Shown: positions 1 to 10,485, numbered from the stretch's first letter. The stretch: DNA of 64,000 nt from Novosphingobium resinovorum (GCF_001742225.1 NZ_CP017075.1:1984001-2048000), one strand, 5' to 3'. The notes: generated by a model not told the origin, from the letters alone. Translations and numbers: made by a program.

Positions 1-136
1 TGGTGGCAACGTTCACGCCTTCGACGACAACCTTGCCGTCCTTGGGCTGAACCTGCAGCACGGTGCCGGTGCGGCCCTTGTCCTTGCCGGACAGGACGAC
101 GACGGAGTCACCCTTCTTGATCTTAGCGGCGGCCAT
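1..136 (-). CDS. rplX: 50S ribosomal protein L24, N-terminal part (runs off window)
   Basis: The complement reads [20 protein letters not shown], the KOW-type start of L24, which binds 23S rRNA early in large-subunit assembly. Only about 45 residues lie inside the window. The ATG (136-134) overlaps the rplN stop in a TAATG junction, so translation is probably coupled. It is the second gene of the spc operon, in the order known from most bacteria. Confidence 0.95.
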   Translation of the reverse strand, partial: MAAAKIKKGDSVVVLSGKDKGRTGTVLQVQPKDGKVVVEGVNVAT

Positions 137-504
137 TACAGCACCTCCGGCGCGAGCGAGATGATCTTCATGAAGCCACGGCCGCGCAGTTCGCGCACCA
201 CGGGGCCGAAGATACGGGTGCCGATCGGCTCCTCGTTCTTGTTGATCAGCACGGCAGCATTGCTGTCGAAGCGGATCACGCTGCCGTCCGTGCGGCGCAC
301 GTCCTTGCGGGTGCGCACGATCACAGCACGGTGAACGTCGCCCTTCTTGACGCGAGCGCGGGGCTGCGCCTCCTTGATCGACACCACGATGATGTCGCCG
401 ACGCCGGCGAAACGACGCTTGGAGCCACCCAGTACCTTGATGCACTGGACGCGCTTCGCGCCGCTGTTGTCCGCCACGTCGAGATTGGATTGCATCTGGA
501 TCAT
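136..504 (-). CDS. rplN: 50S ribosomal protein L14
   Basis: Full-length L14 (122 aa; the family is about 122), starting [17 protein letters not shown] and containing the conserved [13 protein letters not shown] stretch. L14 sits at the subunit interface beside L19 and is the binding site of the silencing factor RsfS. It is the first gene of the spc operon here: a terminator-like hairpin and a 195-nt spacer separate it from rpsQ, the last gene of the S10 operon, as in the classical enterobacterial arrangement. Confidence 0.98.
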   Translation of the reverse strand: MIQMQSNLDVADNSGAKRVQCIKVLGGSKRRFAGVGDIIVVSIKEAQPRARVKKGDVHRAVIVRTRKDVRRTDGSVIRFDSNAAVLINKNEEPIGTRIFGPVVRELRGRGFMKIISLAPEVL

Positions 505-553
505 CGATCCGAGTCCTTCTCATCTGGCTTGCCGGAACCAGTCCGGCAGTTCC

Positions 554-580
554 TAAAAAGACAGGCCCCCGAAGAGGCCC
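554..580 (-). terminator. Intrinsic terminator at the S10/spc operon boundary
   Basis: On the minus strand a GC-rich stem (580-574 with 569-563) closed by a TTCG tetraloop is followed, after three bases, by five T residues (559-555). It lies 120 nt after the rpsQ stop and 50 nt before the rplN start. Two further inverted repeats (658-665/676-683 and 531-536/542-547) flank it, so partial termination or attenuation between the two operons is likely. Confidence 0.75.
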
Positions 581-699
581 GAGTCGCCCTGCGCGGGCGA
601 AGGCGGCCCTTTGCCGCATTCACCCGCGAAGGTCAACACTTGTGTCAGGTAAGGCCAAAGCCGGGACTTTGCAGCCCCGGCTTCGATCTCAGCGGAGGA

Positions 700-969
700 T
701 CAAACCTCGGCTTCGAGTGCCGTACCCTTGCTCGCCTGAAGACGGTCAAGAACCTTCCAGGTCTTGGTCTTCGAGTAAGGCGCCGTCTCCTCGATCCGGA
801 CTTTCTCGCCGGTCTTGAAGGCGTTGTCCTCGTCGTGGGCGTGGTACTTCTTCGAGCGGCGGATGATCTTCCCGTAGAGGGGGTGCTTCACCTTGCGCTC
901 GACGAGCACGGTCACGGTCTTGTCCGTCTTGTCGGAGACGATAGTCCCGCTAAGAATACGCTTGGGCAT
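700..969 (-). CDS. rpsQ: 30S ribosomal protein S17
   Basis: S17 (89 aa), starting [20 protein letters not shown], with the OB-fold segment [20 protein letters not shown]. It binds the 5' domain of 16S rRNA early in small-subunit assembly. It is the last gene of the S10 operon; rpmC lies 11 nt upstream and a structured 195-nt spacer follows. The C-terminus is slightly longer than in E. coli. Confidence 0.97.
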   Translation of the reverse strand: MPKRILSGTIVSDKTDKTVTVLVERKVKHPLYGKIIRRSKKYHAHDEDNAFKTGEKVRIEETAPYSKTKTWKVLDRLQASKGTALEAEV

Positions 970-980
970 CGTGTTTCTCC

Positions 981-1184
981 TTACGCCTTCGCCGCGGCGG
1001 AACGCTCAGCCTGGAGCGTCTTGATGCGGGCGATGTCGCGACGGACTTCCTTGATGCGTGCCGGGGCTTCGAGCTGGCTCGTAGCAGCCTGGAAACGCAG
1101 GTTGAACTGCTCGCGCTTGAGATCGACGAGGTCAGCGGTGAGCTGGTCGTCGGTCTTGGCGCGAAGATCTTCGGTCTTGGCCAT
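981..1184 (-). CDS. rpmC: 50S ribosomal protein L29
   Basis: L29 (67 aa), a two-helix protein near the polypeptide exit tunnel, where it helps dock trigger factor and SRP. The conserved segment [16 protein letters not shown] is present. Its ATG overlaps the rplP stop by one base (TAATG), so the pair is probably translationally coupled. Confidence 0.97.
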   Translation of the reverse strand: MAKTEDLRAKTDDQLTADLVDLKREQFNLRFQAATSQLEAPARIKEVRRDIARIKTLQAERSAAAKA

Positions 1185-1618
1185 TATTCGCCTCCCAGGT
1201 GCGAGGTGTCACCGAGGCGGGCGACGACCTTGGTCTTGATCGGCAGCTTCATCGCGGCGCGGCTGAAAGCCTCGGCGGCGAGCTGGCCGGCAACACCGTC
1301 CACTTCGAACAGGATACGGCCGGGCTTGACGCGGGCCGCCCAGTATTCGACCGAACCCTTGCCCTTACCCTGACGGACTTCGGCAGGCTTCTTCGAAACC
1401 GGCACGTCCGGGAAGACGCGGATCCAGAGACGACCCTGGCGCTTGAGGTGACGCGTGATCGCGCGGCGGGCCGCTTCGATCTGGCGGGCGGTGATCCGCT
1501 CGGGCTCCATGGCCTTGAGGCCGTAGGAACCGAAGTTCAGGTCGGTGCCACCCTTGGCGTCGCCCTTGATCCGGCCCTTGAAGGCCTTGCGGAACTTGGT
1601 CTTTTTCGGTTGCAGCAT
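1184..1618 (-). CDS. rplP: 50S ribosomal protein L16
   Basis: L16 (144 aa), starting [19 protein letters not shown], with the conserved [18 protein letters not shown] and [20 protein letters not shown] segments. It organises the A-site tRNA region of the large subunit. It lies between rpsC (21 nt upstream) and rpmC (1-nt overlap) and is a few residues longer than the E. coli protein. Confidence 0.98.
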   Translation of the reverse strand: MLQPKKTKFRKAFKGRIKGDAKGGTDLNFGSYGLKAMEPERITARQIEAARRAITRHLKRQGRLWIRVFPDVPVSKKPAEVRQGKGKGSVEYWAARVKPGRILFEVDGVAGQLAAEAFSRAAMKLPIKTKVVARLGDTSHLGGE

Positions 1619-1639
1619 GGTGCTAACTCTATCCTAGAC

Positions 1640-2335
1640 TCAGCGGGCCGGACGGACGCCGGAGGTCTGAGCCTCCATCATCAGTCGATCCTGCGCCATC
1701 GGGTCGTGACCAAGGATCTCGCCCTTGAAGACCCACACCTTGATGCCGATGATACCGTAGGCGGTCAGCGCCTCGGCAGCGGCATAGTCGATGTTCGCAC
1801 GCAGCGTGTGAAGCGGAACGCGACCTTCGCGGTACTGCTCCAGACGGGCGATTTCAGCGCCGCCGAGACGGCCACCGCACATGATCTTGATGCCTTCGGC
1901 ACCCAGACGCATGGCGGACTGCATCGCGCGCTTCATCGCACGGCGGAACGCCACGCGGCGGATCAGCTGGTCGGCGATACCCTGGGCGATCAGCTTGGCA
2001 TCGACTTCCGGCTTGCGGATTTCGACGATGTTCAGCTTCACTTCGCTCGAGGTCATCGCGGCCAGCTGCTTGCGCAGCTTCTCGATGTCCGCGCCCTTCT
2101 TGCCGATGATGACACCGGGACGGGCAGCGAAGATCGAGATGCGGCACAGCTTGGCCGGACGCTCGATCACCACCTTCGAGATCGCAGCCTGCGGCAGGGT
2201 CTCGATGATGAACTTGCGGATCTTGAGGTCTTCCTCAAGCAGCTTGCCGTAGTCCCGGCCTTCGGCGAACCAACGGCTGTCCCAGGTACGGTTGATCTGC
2301 AGGCGCAGACCGATCGGATTGCTCTTATGACCCAT
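1640..2335 (-). CDS. rpsC: 30S ribosomal protein S3
   Basis: S3 (231 aa), starting [12 protein letters not shown]. The KH-domain loop [19 protein letters not shown] is clear, followed by the C-terminal [20 protein letters not shown] segment. S3 lines the mRNA entry channel and contributes to helicase activity. It is 3 nt downstream of rplV in the S10 operon. Confidence 0.98.
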   Translation of the reverse strand: MGHKSNPIGLRLQINRTWDSRWFAEGRDYGKLLEEDLKIRKFIIETLPQAAISKVVIERPAKLCRISIFAARPGVIIGKKGADIEKLRKQLAAMTSSEVKLNIVEIRKPEVDAKLIAQGIADQLIRRVAFRRAMKRAMQSAMRLGAEGIKIMCGGRLGGAEIARLEQYREGRVPLHTLRANIDYAAAEALTAYGIIGIKVWVFKGEILGHDPMAQDRLMMEAQTSGVRPAR

Positions 2336-2338
2336 GGA

Positions 2339-2716
2339 TCAGGCCTCCTCGACTTCGCGAACGACGATCCGCAGGCGCGAAAACGGCTTCAGGATGCGCG
2401 TGGACTTGCCGCGACCACGAGCGTGGAAACGCTTCATGGTCACCGACTTGCCGACCGACGCCTCGGCGACGACGAGAGCGTCGACGTCGAGGTTGTGGTT
2501 GTTTTCCGCGTTGGCGATCGCCGAGGCGAGAACCTTGCGGGCGTCGACCGCCATGGCCTTCTTGGAGAAGGCCAGGACGTTCATCGCGTCTTCCGCGCGC
2601 ATGCCGCGGATCAGGGCAGCGACAAGGTTGAGCTTCTGGGCCGAACCACGAATGTTCGTGTTGACCGCAAGAGCTTCCTTGTCACCTACGCGGCGGGGTG
2701 CTGCTTGCTTGCTCAC
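2339..2716 (-). CDS. rplV: 50S ribosomal protein L22
   Basis: L22 (125 aa), whose beta-hairpin loop (around [19 protein letters not shown]) reaches into the exit tunnel and is a known macrolide-resistance site. The N-terminus ([18 protein letters not shown]) is longer than in E. coli, as usual in Alphaproteobacteria. The start overlaps the rpsS stop by 4 nt (ATGA). Confidence 0.97.
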   Translation of the reverse strand: MSKQAAPRRVGDKEALAVNTNIRGSAQKLNLVAALIRGMRAEDAMNVLAFSKKAMAVDARKVLASAIANAENNHNLDVDALVVAEASVGKSVTMKRFHARGRGKSTRILKPFSRLRIVVREVEEA

Positions 2717-2994
2717 TTGCGCTTGCCCTTCTTGTCGGCGGCGTGGCCGGGGAACGAGCGGGTGGGAGCGAACTCACCCAGCTTGTGACCGACCATGTCC
2801 TCGTTGACCGCAACGGGAATGAACTTGTGCCCGTTGTACACCTGGAAGGTGAGACCAACGAACTGCGGGAGAATGGTGGAGCGACGCGACCAGGTCTTGA
2901 TCGGACCAGCGCGGCTGCCGGCATCCTGCGCGACTTCGGCCTTCTTGAGAAGGTAGAGGTCGACGAAGGGGCCTTTCCAGACGGAACGTGCCAT
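2713..2994 (-). CDS. rpsS: 30S ribosomal protein S19
   Basis: S19 (93 aa), starting [20 protein letters not shown], with the conserved [20 protein letters not shown] segment. It sits on the head of the small subunit with S13. The start lies 6 nt after rplB and the end overlaps rplV by 4 nt. Confidence 0.98.
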   Translation of the reverse strand: MARSVWKGPFVDLYLLKKAEVAQDAGSRAGPIKTWSRRSTILPQFVGLTFQVYNGHKFIPVAVNEDMVGHKLGEFAPTRSFPGHAADKKGKRK

Positions 2995-3000
2995 CGTGAC

Positions 3001-3837
3001 TTACCTCTTCTTCTTGGCGTGACGCGAACGGATGATGAGCTTGTCCGTCTGCTTGTTGTTGCGGGTGCGGGCACCCTTGGTCGGCTTGCCCCAAGGCGTA
3101 ACCGGGTGACGACCACCCGAGGTACGGCCTTCACCACCACCGTGCGGGTGGTCGACCGGGTTCTTGGCGACGCCGCGGGTAAGCGGACGACGGCCCAGCC
3201 AGCGACCGCGACCGGCCTTGGCGAGGGTCTGGTTCGAGTTGTCGGGGTTCGAGACCGCGCCAACCGTGCCCATGCAATCGCCGCGCAGGTAGCGCTGCTC
3301 GCCCGAGTTCAGGCGGACGATGACCATGCCGCGGTCACGACCGACGACCTGGACATAGGTCCCTGCCGAACGTGCGATCTGGCCGCCCTTCTCGGGCTTC
3401 ATCTCGACGTTGTGGCAGATCGTGCCGACCGGCATCTGCGACAGAAGCATGGCGTTGCCCGGCTTCACGTCGGTCTTCTCGCCGGCGACGATGACGTCAC
3501 CGACTGCCAGACGCTGCGGCGCGATGATGTAGGTCAGTTCGCCGTCCGTGTACTTCACCAGCGCGATGAACGCGGTGCGGTTGGGATCGTACTCGATCCG
3601 CTCCACGGTGGCTTCCATGTCCCACTTGCGACGCTTGAAGTCGATGAAGCGGTACTTCTGCTTGTGACCGCCAGCGATGCCGCGCGAGGTCACGTGACCC
3701 TTGTTGTTGCGGCCGCCGGTCTTGCTCTTGCCTTCGGTCAGCGCCTTGAGGGGCTTGCCCTTCCAGAGCGACGACTTGTCGACGAGGACCAGGCCGCGGC
3801 GTGCGGGGCTGGTCGGGTTATAATGCTTGAGTGCCAT
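3001..3837 (-). CDS. rplB: 50S ribosomal protein L2
   Basis: L2 (278 aa), starting [15 protein letters not shown]. The C-terminal [15 protein letters not shown] motif holds the conserved histidine next to the peptidyl transferase centre. It is required for subunit association. It lies between rplW (6 nt) and rpsS (6 nt) and is full length for the family. Confidence 0.98.
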   Translation of the reverse strand: MALKHYNPTSPARRGLVLVDKSSLWKGKPLKALTEGKSKTGGRNNKGHVTSRGIAGGHKQKYRFIDFKRRKWDMEATVERIEYDPNRTAFIALVKYTDGELTYIIAPQRLAVGDVIVAGEKTDVKPGNAMLLSQMPVGTICHNVEMKPEKGGQIARSAGTYVQVVGRDRGMVIVRLNSGEQRYLRGDCMGTVGAVSNPDNSNQTLAKAGRGRWLGRRPLTRGVAKNPVDHPHGGGEGRTSGGRHPVTPWGKPTKGARTRNNKQTDKLIIRSRHAKKKR

Positions 3838-3843
3838 CGGAAA

Positions 3844-4152
3844 TTAACCCCGCGCGCCTTCGGTGATGTCAATCGACTGGCCTTCGGCCAGCGTGACGAT
3901 CGCCTTCTTCACGTCGCTGCGACGGTAAGCCTTACCGCGCCAGCGCTTGGTCTTGCCCTTGACGACGAGCGTGTTCACGCCGGTCACCTTGACATCGAAG
4001 ATTGCCTCGACGGCAGCCTTGATCTCGGGCTTGGTCGCCTTGTCGGCCACCTTGAAGACGACTGCGTTCTGCTCGGAAAGCAGGGTCGACTTCTCGGTGA
4101 TGTGCGGGGCGACGATCACGTCATAGTGACGAATGTCGACGGACTTAGCCAT
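3844..4152 (-). CDS. rplW: 50S ribosomal protein L23
   Basis: L23 (102 aa), with the HITEKSTLL start region and the [19 protein letters not shown] loop. It surrounds the exit tunnel and is the main docking site for trigger factor and SRP. The start overlaps the rplD end by 8 nt, an ordinary S10-operon junction. Confidence 0.98.
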   Translation of the reverse strand: MAKSVDIRHYDVIVAPHITEKSTLLSEQNAVVFKVADKATKPEIKAAVEAIFDVKVTGVNTLVVKGKTKRWRGKAYRRSDVKKAIVTLAEGQSIDITEGARG

Positions 4153-4771
4153 TGAAACGCGCCTCCAGCTTCTCGACAGCGGCGCGCGTCAGCACCAGCG
4201 TATCATGCTTCAGGATGTCGTAGACGTTCGCGCCGACAGCCGGGAGAACGTTCACGCCGACGATGTTGCGGGCCGCCAGGGCGAAGCCCTCGTTGACCTG
4301 ATCGCCGTCCATGACGAGAACCTTCTTGCCGAAGTTCGCCTTGGCGAGCTGACCGGCCAGAGCCTTGGTCTTGGCGTCGGCAACGTCGAGCGAGTCGACG
4401 ATCACGAGGCCGTTCTGAGCCTTGGCCGAGAGGGCCATCTTCAGACCGAGCGCACGGATCTTCTTGTTGAGCGAGATGTTGAACTCGCGGCGACGGGCAC
4501 CGTGAGCCTTACCACCGCCGATGAACACCGGAGCAGCGCGGTCGCCGTGACGAGCGGTACCACCACCCTTCTGGTTGCCGAACTTCTTGCCGGTGCGCGC
4601 GACTTCCGAACGCTCGCGGGTCGCGCGGGCGATGCCGCGACGGTTCTCGAGCTGCCAGGTGACGACGCGGTGCAGGATGTCCGCGCGCGGCTCGAGGCCG
4701 AACACGTCGTCCGAAAGCTCGATGTCGCCGTTGGCGGTCGAACCGTCGATGTTGAGGACCTGAACCTTCAT
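4145..4771 (-). CDS. rplD: 50S ribosomal protein L4
   Basis: L4 (208 aa), with the long internal loop ([20 protein letters not shown]) that reaches the exit tunnel. In E. coli, L4 also represses its own operon through the S10 leader. Here the 334-nt rpsJ-rplC spacer and the 213-nt stretch before rpsJ could hold an equivalent control site, which is inference. rplC lies 2 nt upstream. Confidence 0.98.
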   Translation of the reverse strand: MKVQVLNIDGSTANGDIELSDDVFGLEPRADILHRVVTWQLENRRGIARATRERSEVARTGKKFGNQKGGGTARHGDRAAPVFIGGGKAHGARRREFNISLNKKIRALGLKMALSAKAQNGLVIVDSLDVADAKTKALAGQLAKANFGKKVLVMDGDQVNEGFALAARNIVGVNVLPAVGANVYDILKHDTLVLTRAAVEKLEARFNG

Positions 4772-4773
4772 GA

Positions 4774-5529
4774 TTAGCCCTCCTGGCCTTCGGTCGCTTC
4801 GGGCGCCGCGGTTTCAGCAGGCGTGTCGGCAGCGGCCGTGTCGTTGGTGTTGCCAACCGACTTGATGCCGGCGGGGTACGGAGCCTCGCCGTGACGGTCG
4901 ACCTTGACGGCGTCCGCAACGGTCAGCCACGAGTTCTTCGCGCCCGGGACCGAGCCCTTGACGAAGATCAGGCCGCGCTCATCGTCCACGCGGACGACTT
5001 CGAGGTTCTGCTGGGTGCGCTGACGGTCGCCCATGTGGCCGGCCATCTTCTTGTTCTTGAACACCTTGCCCGGATCCTGACGGTTACCCGTCGAACCGTG
5101 CGCACGGTGCGAGATCGACACACCGTGGGTGGCGCGCATACCGCCGAAGCCCCAGCGCTTCATAGCGCCCTGGAAGCCCTTACCCTGGGTGTGGCCGCCC
5201 ACGTCGACGAGCTGGCCCGGGACGAAGTGCGAAGCCGCAATCGTCGCGCCAACCTCGAGGAGGGCGTCGTCGGCGACGCGGAATTCCGCGACGCGCATCT
5301 TGAGGGGAACCTGAGCCTTGGCGAAGTGTTCGCGCTGCGGCTTGGCAACGTTCTTCTGCTTCGCTTCGCCGGCACCGAGCTGAACGGCGACGTAGCCGTC
5401 ACGTTCTTCGGTACGGACTGAGACGACCTGGCAATCCTCCAGCGCCAGGACAGTGACGGGCACGTGGCGACCGTCCTCCTGGAACAGGCGGGTCATCCCG
5501 ACTTTCTTTGCGATCACGCCGGTACGCAT
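4774..5529 (-). CDS. rplC: 50S ribosomal protein L3
   Basis: L3 (251 aa) from the ATG at 5529, chosen because [16 protein letters not shown] is the normal L3 start and an AAGGAG site lies just upstream; the open frame extends further but that part is not L3-like. It carries the [14 protein letters not shown] segment and the glutamine methylation region [20 protein letters not shown]. The Ala/Glu-rich C-terminal tail of about 25 residues is an alphaproteobacterial extension. Confidence 0.97.
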   Translation of the reverse strand: MRTGVIAKKVGMTRLFQEDGRHVPVTVLALEDCQVVSVRTEERDGYVAVQLGAGEAKQKNVAKPQREHFAKAQVPLKMRVAEFRVADDALLEVGATIAASHFVPGQLVDVGGHTQGKGFQGAMKRWGFGGMRATHGVSISHRAHGSTGNRQDPGKVFKNKKMAGHMGDRQRTQQNLEVVRVDDERGLIFVKGSVPGAKNSWLTVADAVKVDRHGEAPYPAGIKSVGNTNDTAAADTPAETAAPEATEGQEG

Positions 5530-5863
5530 GACCTTACTCCTTACAGAGGCGTACGCAGGACCATCCCCCGCACGCATGTCCAACCCTGTGTGTGATACGA
5601 ACCCCGTCCGGGTCAGGTGCTCCCTGCAAGCCCCGAAGGACTGACGGAAGCGAGACGGGGGACGCATTCCCGAACGAAACCCGAAGGCGTCGCCGGAGGT
5701 ATCCCTTGTGTCCCTTCGGGCTTTTCCCTCAGGGCGCTGTCTCTGCGGGTTTCTCCCCGCAAAGCCGGCTAGCGAAGCCGACAAGATAGTCCTCGATCTA
5801 GTTAGGGTCCGATCGGAAAGGACCATCGGGGCGACCTTTTCAGATCACCCCATTAAACCGGCT
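5530..5863 (-). other. Structured rpsJ-rplC spacer without a gene
   Basis: This 334-nt gap lies inside the S10 operon. On the minus strand it holds several inverted repeats: one of nine pairs (two of them G-U) at 5828-5851, a short one near 5809-5827, and one closing a GAGAAA loop near 5735-5755. None is followed by a T-run, so these are not obvious terminators. No protein-like frame was recognised. It may be an internal leader or a second promoter region for rplC onward. Confidence 0.5.
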
Positions 5864-6175
5864 TCAGGCCAGCTTGATCTCGACGTTCACGCCGGCCGCG
5901 AGGTCCAGCTTCATCAGAGCGTCGACGGTAGCGGCGTTCGGCTGCACGATATCAAGCAGACGCTTGTAGGTGCGGACTTCGAACTGCTCACGCGACTTCT
6001 TGTCGATGTGCGGACCACGGTTGACCGTGAACTTCTCGATCTTGGTCGGCAGCGGAATGGGGCCACGAATCAGAGCGCCGGTGCGGCGGGCCGTGTCAGC
6101 GATTTCGCCAGTAGCCTGGTCGAGCACGCGATGGTCAAACGCCTTCAGGCGGATACGGATGTTCTGAGCTTCCAT
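5864..6175 (-). CDS. rpsJ: 30S ribosomal protein S10
   Basis: S10 (103 aa), starting [20 protein letters not shown], with the [20 protein letters not shown] loop. Besides its ribosomal role in the head of the small subunit, S10 is NusE, a partner of NusB in transcription antitermination. It is the first gene of the S10 operon. The next upstream gene on this strand is tuf, about 0.9 kb away, so the str and S10 operons are separated by a plus-strand gene. Confidence 0.98.
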   Translation of the reverse strand: MEAQNIRIRLKAFDHRVLDQATGEIADTARRTGALIRGPIPLPTKIEKFTVNRGPHIDKKSREQFEVRTYKRLLDIVQPNAATVDALMKLDLAAGVNVEIKLA

Positions 6176-6388
6176 TACCTACTACCGATGAGAAAGAGCC
6201 ATAGGACACGAGGTCCCGTCAAATTCGAACCGCGCCCCTACACGCCAAGTGCGAGTCGGGCAAGCCCTGATTTTACGCGGATCGGCAGGTTTTCGGCGGC
6301 ACGAAGCGCGGTTCGTCGCATCGGCCCTTCCCTGCGCCCGATGCACTCCCTAGGTTGGCATCGCGACGCCTAACAGAAGCCGCTGCCA

Positions 6389-6889
6389 ATGCCCTCCACT
6401 ACCACGACAATTTCCAGCGTGCTTGCCGCGCTGACCCTCGCTTGCCTTGCTTCCGCGCCCGCTGCCGCCGCAGGCTCTGCCTACGGCCCCACCGGAAGCG
6501 AAATTCCCATCGATCTCGACGACACCGACGTTCTCACGGCCCACGTCGACATACCCGACCCAAGGGGCGGCCCGATAGACGATGCCTGCCGCGACGCAGC
6601 CCGCGCCAGCAATGGAGGCAACGACGGCACGATCGTCGTCTGCTCCCACGGCGGCGACGGCTCCAGCGAGCGGGTTCCCGCATCGAAATCCGTCGACGAG
6701 AGCACGCGCACAGGGGCGCTGCATCCGCCGGACCTGTGGAACCTCCCGGGCTGCCTCGGCCCGTGCATCACCATACCGTTCGGCAAAGTGCCGGAGCCCG
6801 TCTATTACATCGACCTGAAGTCCATTCCCGAGGCGCCCAAGGGGTCGGATGCGTGGAAGATCGCACAGGGCGAACTGCGGCAGCCCTGA
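6389..6889 (+). CDS. Secreted hypothetical protein
   Basis: A 166-aa frame starting MPSTTTTISSVLAALTLACL and ending its hydrophobic segment with ASAPAAAAG, a typical Sec signal peptide cut near residue 28. The mature part is acidic, rich in Gly, Asp and Pro, and holds four Cys (CRDAA, VVCS, GCLGPC) that could form disulfides in the periplasm. No family was recognised. It is oriented against the str and S10 operons that flank it. Confidence 0.65.
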   Translation: MPSTTTTISSVLAALTLACLASAPAAAAGSAYGPTGSEIPIDLDDTDVLTAHVDIPDPRGGPIDDACRDAARASNGGNDGTIVVCSHGGDGSSERVPASKSVDESTRTGALHPPDLWNLPGCLGPCITIPFGKVPEPVYYIDLKSIPEAPKGSDAWKIAQGELRQP

Positions 6890-6917
6890 GCCGCACCGTC
6901 TGAACGCCCTCCCCTTC

Positions 6918-6994
6918 CGTCATTGCGAGCGCAGCGAAGCAATCCAGGGCAGTGCTGCACCGCCCTGGATTGCTTCGCTGCGCTCGCAATGACG
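6918..6994. repeat. REP-like palindrome, CGTCATTGCGAGCG family
   Basis: Two 33-nt arms (6918-6950 and 6962-6994) are perfect reverse complements around an 11-nt loop. The arm begins CGTCATTGCGAGCG, a palindrome type seen in many alphaproteobacterial genomes. It sits between the plus-strand secreted protein and the tuf terminator, where converging transcripts meet. Confidence 0.9.
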
Positions 6995-7015
6995 AGACGA
7001 TGCGCACCATAAATG

Positions 7016-7049
7016 CGAAAAGCCCGGCGTCTCTTTCGAGACGCCGGGC
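7016..7049 (-). terminator. Intrinsic terminator of tuf
   Basis: A perfect 12-bp stem (7022-7033 with 7038-7049) with a GAAA loop on the minus strand is followed directly by TTTTCG. It lies 35 nt after the tuf stop and ends the str operon. Confidence 0.92.
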
Positions 7050-7084
7050 CAATCACTTTCAGCCGTTGTTGGCCGATCGACGAA

Positions 7085-8275
7085 TTACTTCGTGATCGAG
7101 GCAACGACGCCCGAGCCGACGGTACGGCCGCCTTCGCGGATTGCGAAGCGCAGACCTTCGTCCATGGCGATCGGAGCGATCAGCTTGACCGACAGCGAGA
7201 CGTTGTCGCCCGGCATGACCATCTCGGTGCCCTCGGGGAGGATCACTTCGCCGGTCACGTCGGTGGTGCGGAAGTAGAACTGCGGACGGTAGTTCGCGAA
7301 GAACGGGGTGTGACGACCGCCTTCGTCCTTCGACAGAACGTAGACTTCTGCCGAGAACTCGGTGTGCGGGGTCACGGTGCCCGGCTTGGCCAGAACCTGG
7401 CCGCGCTCGACGTCTTCACGCTTCAGACCGCGAACCAGTGCACCGATGTTGTCGCCGGCTTCACCCTGGTCGAGCAGCTTGCGGAACATTTCGACGCCGG
7501 TGACGGTGGTCTTCTGGGTGTTGCGGATGCCGACGACTTCGACTTCCTCACCAACCTTGACGATGCCGGTCTCGACGCGGCCGGTCACAACCGTACCACG
7601 GCCCGAGATCGAGAACACGTCTTCGACGGGCATCAGGAAGGGCTTGTCGGTCGGGCGGGGCGGCTGCGGGATGAAGTCGTCGACGGCCTTCATCAGCTCA
7701 AGGATCGATTCCTTGCCGATGTTGTCGTCGCGGCCTTCGAGAGCGGCCAGAGCCGAACCCTTGACGACGGGGATGTTGTCGCCGTCGAAGTCGTACGACG
7801 AGAGCAGTTCGCGAACTTCGAGTTCGACCAGCTCAAGCAGTTCTTCGTCGTCGACCTGGTCGACCTTGTTCATGTACACGACGAGCTGCGGCACGCCGAC
7901 CTGGCGAGCGAGCAGGATGTGCTCGCGGGTCTGCGGCATCGGGCCGTCAGCAGCGTTCACGACGAGGATCGCGCCGTCCATCTGGGCGGCACCGGTGATC
8001 ATGTTCTTGACGTAGTCAGCGTGACCCGGGCAGTCGACGTGCGCGTAGTGGCGGGCGTCGGTCTCGTACTCGACGTGCGCGGTCGAGATGGTGATGCCGC
8101 GCTCGCGCTCTTCGGGGGCCTTGTCGATGTTCGCGAAGTCAACGGCGGTGCCGCCGAACGCTTCAGCCATCACCTTGGTGATCGCGGCGGTCAGCGTGGT
8201 CTTGCCGTGATCGACGTGACCGATGGTGCCGATGTTGCAGTGCGGCTTGTTCCGCTCAAATTTAGCCTTGGCCAT
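7085..8275 (-). CDS. tuf: Elongation factor Tu
   Basis: EF-Tu (396 aa) delivers aminoacyl-tRNA to the ribosome using GTP. The P-loop GHVDHGKTT, switch region [18 protein letters not shown] and NKVD motifs are all present, and the length fits the family. It is the last gene of the str operon; a 125-nt gap from fusA contains a possible own promoter, and a strong terminator follows. Only one tuf copy is in the window. Confidence 0.99.
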   Translation of the reverse strand: MAKAKFERNKPHCNIGTIGHVDHGKTTLTAAITKVMAEAFGGTAVDFANIDKAPEERERGITISTAHVEYETDARHYAHVDCPGHADYVKNMITGAAQMDGAILVVNAADGPMPQTREHILLARQVGVPQLVVYMNKVDQVDDEELLELVELEVRELLSSYDFDGDNIPVVKGSALAALEGRDDNIGKESILELMKAVDDFIPQPPRPTDKPFLMPVEDVFSISGRGTVVTGRVETGIVKVGEEVEVVGIRNTQKTTVTGVEMFRKLLDQGEAGDNIGALVRGLKREDVERGQVLAKPGTVTPHTEFSAEVYVLSKDEGGRHTPFFANYRPQFYFRTTDVTGEVILPEGTEMVMPGDNVSLSVKLIAPIAMDEGLRFAIREGGRTVGSGVVASITK

Positions 8276-8349
8276 CTTTCAAACCTTCTTTCGTCTTGAT
8301 TTCGAATCTGCGGGGTATCGGAGCGGAGCCCGCGGATGCAGGCGCCGCC

Positions 8350-8377
8350 CCTATAACCAATCCTGCCGTCAGGCAAG
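8350..8377 (-). promoter_or_regulatory. Possible tuf promoter
   Basis: In the fusA-tuf gap the minus strand reads CTTGCC (8377-8372), 16 nt, then TATAGG (8355-8350), an acceptable housekeeping promoter about 75 nt before the tuf ATG. Separate tuf transcription is common. The match is modest. Confidence 0.35.
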
Positions 8378-8400
8378 AGTATGCTTGATCCCGCCCGCCC

Positions 8401-10485
8401 TTAGGCGAGCTTCTCCTTGACTTCAGCCGCGACGTTCGCCGGGACTTCGTCATAGTGGGAGAAGATCATCGAGTAGTTCGCGCGGCCCTGGGTGAAGGAG
8501 CGCAGCGAGTTCACGTAGCCGAACATGTTCGCGAGCGGCGTGTTCGCCTCCACGACCTGTGCGTTACCACGGCTGTCGGTGCCCTGGATCTGGCCACGAC
8601 GCGAGTTGAGGTCGCCGATGACGTCGCCCATGAACTCTTCCGGGGTCACGACCTCGACCTTCATGATCGGCTCGAGCAGCTTGATGCCGGCCTTCTGGGC
8701 GACTTCACGCATGGCACCGCGACCGGCGATTTCGAACGCCAGCGCGCTCGAGTCGACGTCGTGGTACGAACCGTCGTAAAGGACGATTTCGAAGTCGATG
8801 ATCGGGAAGCCGACCAGCGAGCCCGAGGCAGCGGTTTCGCGCATGCCCTTTTCGATCGCGGGGATATATTCCTTCGGAATGTTACCGCCCTTGATCTCGT
8901 CCTTGAAGGTGATGCCCGCACCGCGCTCGCCCGGCGTGACCTTGACCTTCACGCGGCCGAACTGACCCGTACCGCCCGACTGCTTCTTGTGGGTGTAGTC
9001 CACATCGACAGCCTTGCCGAGGTATTCGCGGTAAGCCACCTGCGGCGCACCGACGTTCGCCTCGACCTTGAACTCGCGACGCATACGGTCGACGATGATG
9101 TCCAGGTGAAGTTCGCCCATGCCCTTGATGATGGTCTGGCCCGACTCGTGGTCGGTCGAGACGCGGAACGAGGGATCCTCGGCCGAGAGACGGTTGAGCG
9201 CGATGCCCATCTTCTCCTGGTCGGCCTTGGTCTTGGGCTCCACCGACAGCTCGATGACCGGCTCGGGGAATTCCATACGTTCGAGAACGATCGGCGCGCG
9301 TTCGGCGCAGAGCGTGTCGCCCGTGGTGGTTTCCTTCATGCCGGCAAGAGCAACGATGTCGCCCGCAAAGGCCTCGTCGATGTCCTTACGCTCGTTGGCG
9401 TGCATCTCGAGGATACGGCCGACCTTTTCCTTCTTCTGCTTCACCGAGTTCAGGTACGTGCCCTTCGAGAGCGTACCCGAATAGATGCGAGCGAAGGTGA
9501 GCGAGCCCACGAACGGGTCGTTCATGACCTTGAACGCGAGAGCCGAGAACGGCGCGTCGTCGGCCGGCGGGCGGCTGTCAGGCTCGTCGCTATCGACCTT
9601 GACGCCCTGGACGTCTTCGATGTCGAGCGGCGAAGGCAGGTAATCGACGACGGCGTCGAGCAGGGGCTGAACGCCCTTGTTCTTGAACGCCGAACCGCAG
9701 ACGACCGGCACGAACGCATGGCCCAGCGTACCCTTGCGGATCAGCTTCTTGAGCGTCGCGACGTCGGGCTCGTTGCCTTCGAGATACGCTTCCATCGCCT
9801 CGTCGTCCTGCTCGACGGCGAGTTCGATGAGCTTCATGCGGTACTCGGCGGCTTCGTCAGCCAGCTCGGCCGGAATCTCTTCGTAGAAGAATTCGGCACC
9901 AAGCGACTCGTCTTTCCAGACGATCGCGCGGTTGTGCACCAAGTCAACGAGACCCTTAAGGTCGGCTTCCAAACCAATAGGAATGTAAAGCACGGCCGGA
10001 GTAGCACCAAGACGATCGATGATCGACTGGACGCAATACTTGAAGTTCGCGCCGGTACGGTCCAGCTTATTGATGAAGCACATACGCGGTACGCCGTACT
10101 TGTCGGCCTGGCGCCATACGGTTTCCGACTGCGGCTCCACGCCGGCAACGCCGTCGAAGCATGCCACCGCACCGTCGAGCACGCGCAGCGAGCGTTCGAC
10201 TTCGATGGTGAAGTCGACGTGACCCGGGGTGTCGATGATGTTGATGCGGTATTCCTGGCCCTCTGCGGTCCAGAAGCAGGTGGTGGCAGCCGAGGTGATC
10301 GTGATGCCGCGTTCCTGCTCCTGCTCCATCCAGTCCATGGTCGCAGCGCCGTCGTGGACTTCGCCGATCTTGTAGGACTTGCCGGTGTAGTAGAGGATGC
10401 GCTCGGTCGTCGTGGTCTTGCCAGCGTCGATGTGCGCCATGATACCGATGTTACGGTACATATTCAGCGGATGGCTGCGTGCCAT
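8401..10485 (-). CDS. fusA: Elongation factor G
   Basis: EF-G (694 aa), the translocase GTPase. G-domain motifs [30 protein letters not shown] and NKLDRTGA are followed by domain II, the III/V alpha-beta domains and the domain IV segment ending near [14 protein letters not shown]. The length matches bacterial EF-G. It is separated from rpsG by a terminator-like hairpin. Confidence 0.99.
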   Translation of the reverse strand: MARSHPLNMYRNIGIMAHIDAGKTTTTERILYYTGKSYKIGEVHDGAATMDWMEQEQERGITITSAATTCFWTAEGQEYRINIIDTPGHVDFTIEVERSLRVLDGAVACFDGVAGVEPQSETVWRQADKYGVPRMCFINKLDRTGANFKYCVQSIIDRLGATPAVLYIPIGLEADLKGLVDLVHNRAIVWKDESLGAEFFYEEIPAELADEAAEYRMKLIELAVEQDDEAMEAYLEGNEPDVATLKKLIRKGTLGHAFVPVVCGSAFKNKGVQPLLDAVVDYLPSPLDIEDVQGVKVDSDEPDSRPPADDAPFSALAFKVMNDPFVGSLTFARIYSGTLSKGTYLNSVKQKKEKVGRILEMHANERKDIDEAFAGDIVALAGMKETTTGDTLCAERAPIVLERMEFPEPVIELSVEPKTKADQEKMGIALNRLSAEDPSFRVSTDHESGQTIIKGMGELHLDIIVDRMRREFKVEANVGAPQVAYREYLGKAVDVDYTHKKQSGGTGQFGRVKVKVTPGERGAGITFKDEIKGGNIPKEYIPAIEKGMRETAASGSLVGFPIIDFEIVLYDGSYHDVDSSALAFEIAGRGAMREVAQKAGIKLLEPIMKVEVVTPEEFMGDVIGDLNSRRGQIQGTDSRGNAQVVEANTPLANMFGYVNSLRSFTQGRANYSMIFSHYDEVPANVAAEVKEKLA

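Noticed and set aside
608..636. TTGACC box as a spc promoter
   Set aside because: At 17-nt spacing the -10 would be CAAAGG, too weak to call.
331..5421. Many long plus-strand open frames opposite the ribosomal protein genes
   Set aside because: They are antisense shadows created by GC-rich codon bias; all opposite frames encode well-known ribosomal proteins.
6215..6235. T-loop-like GGTTCGAAT upstream of rpsJ
   Set aside because: The flanking bases cannot form T, anticodon and acceptor stems, so it is not a tRNA.
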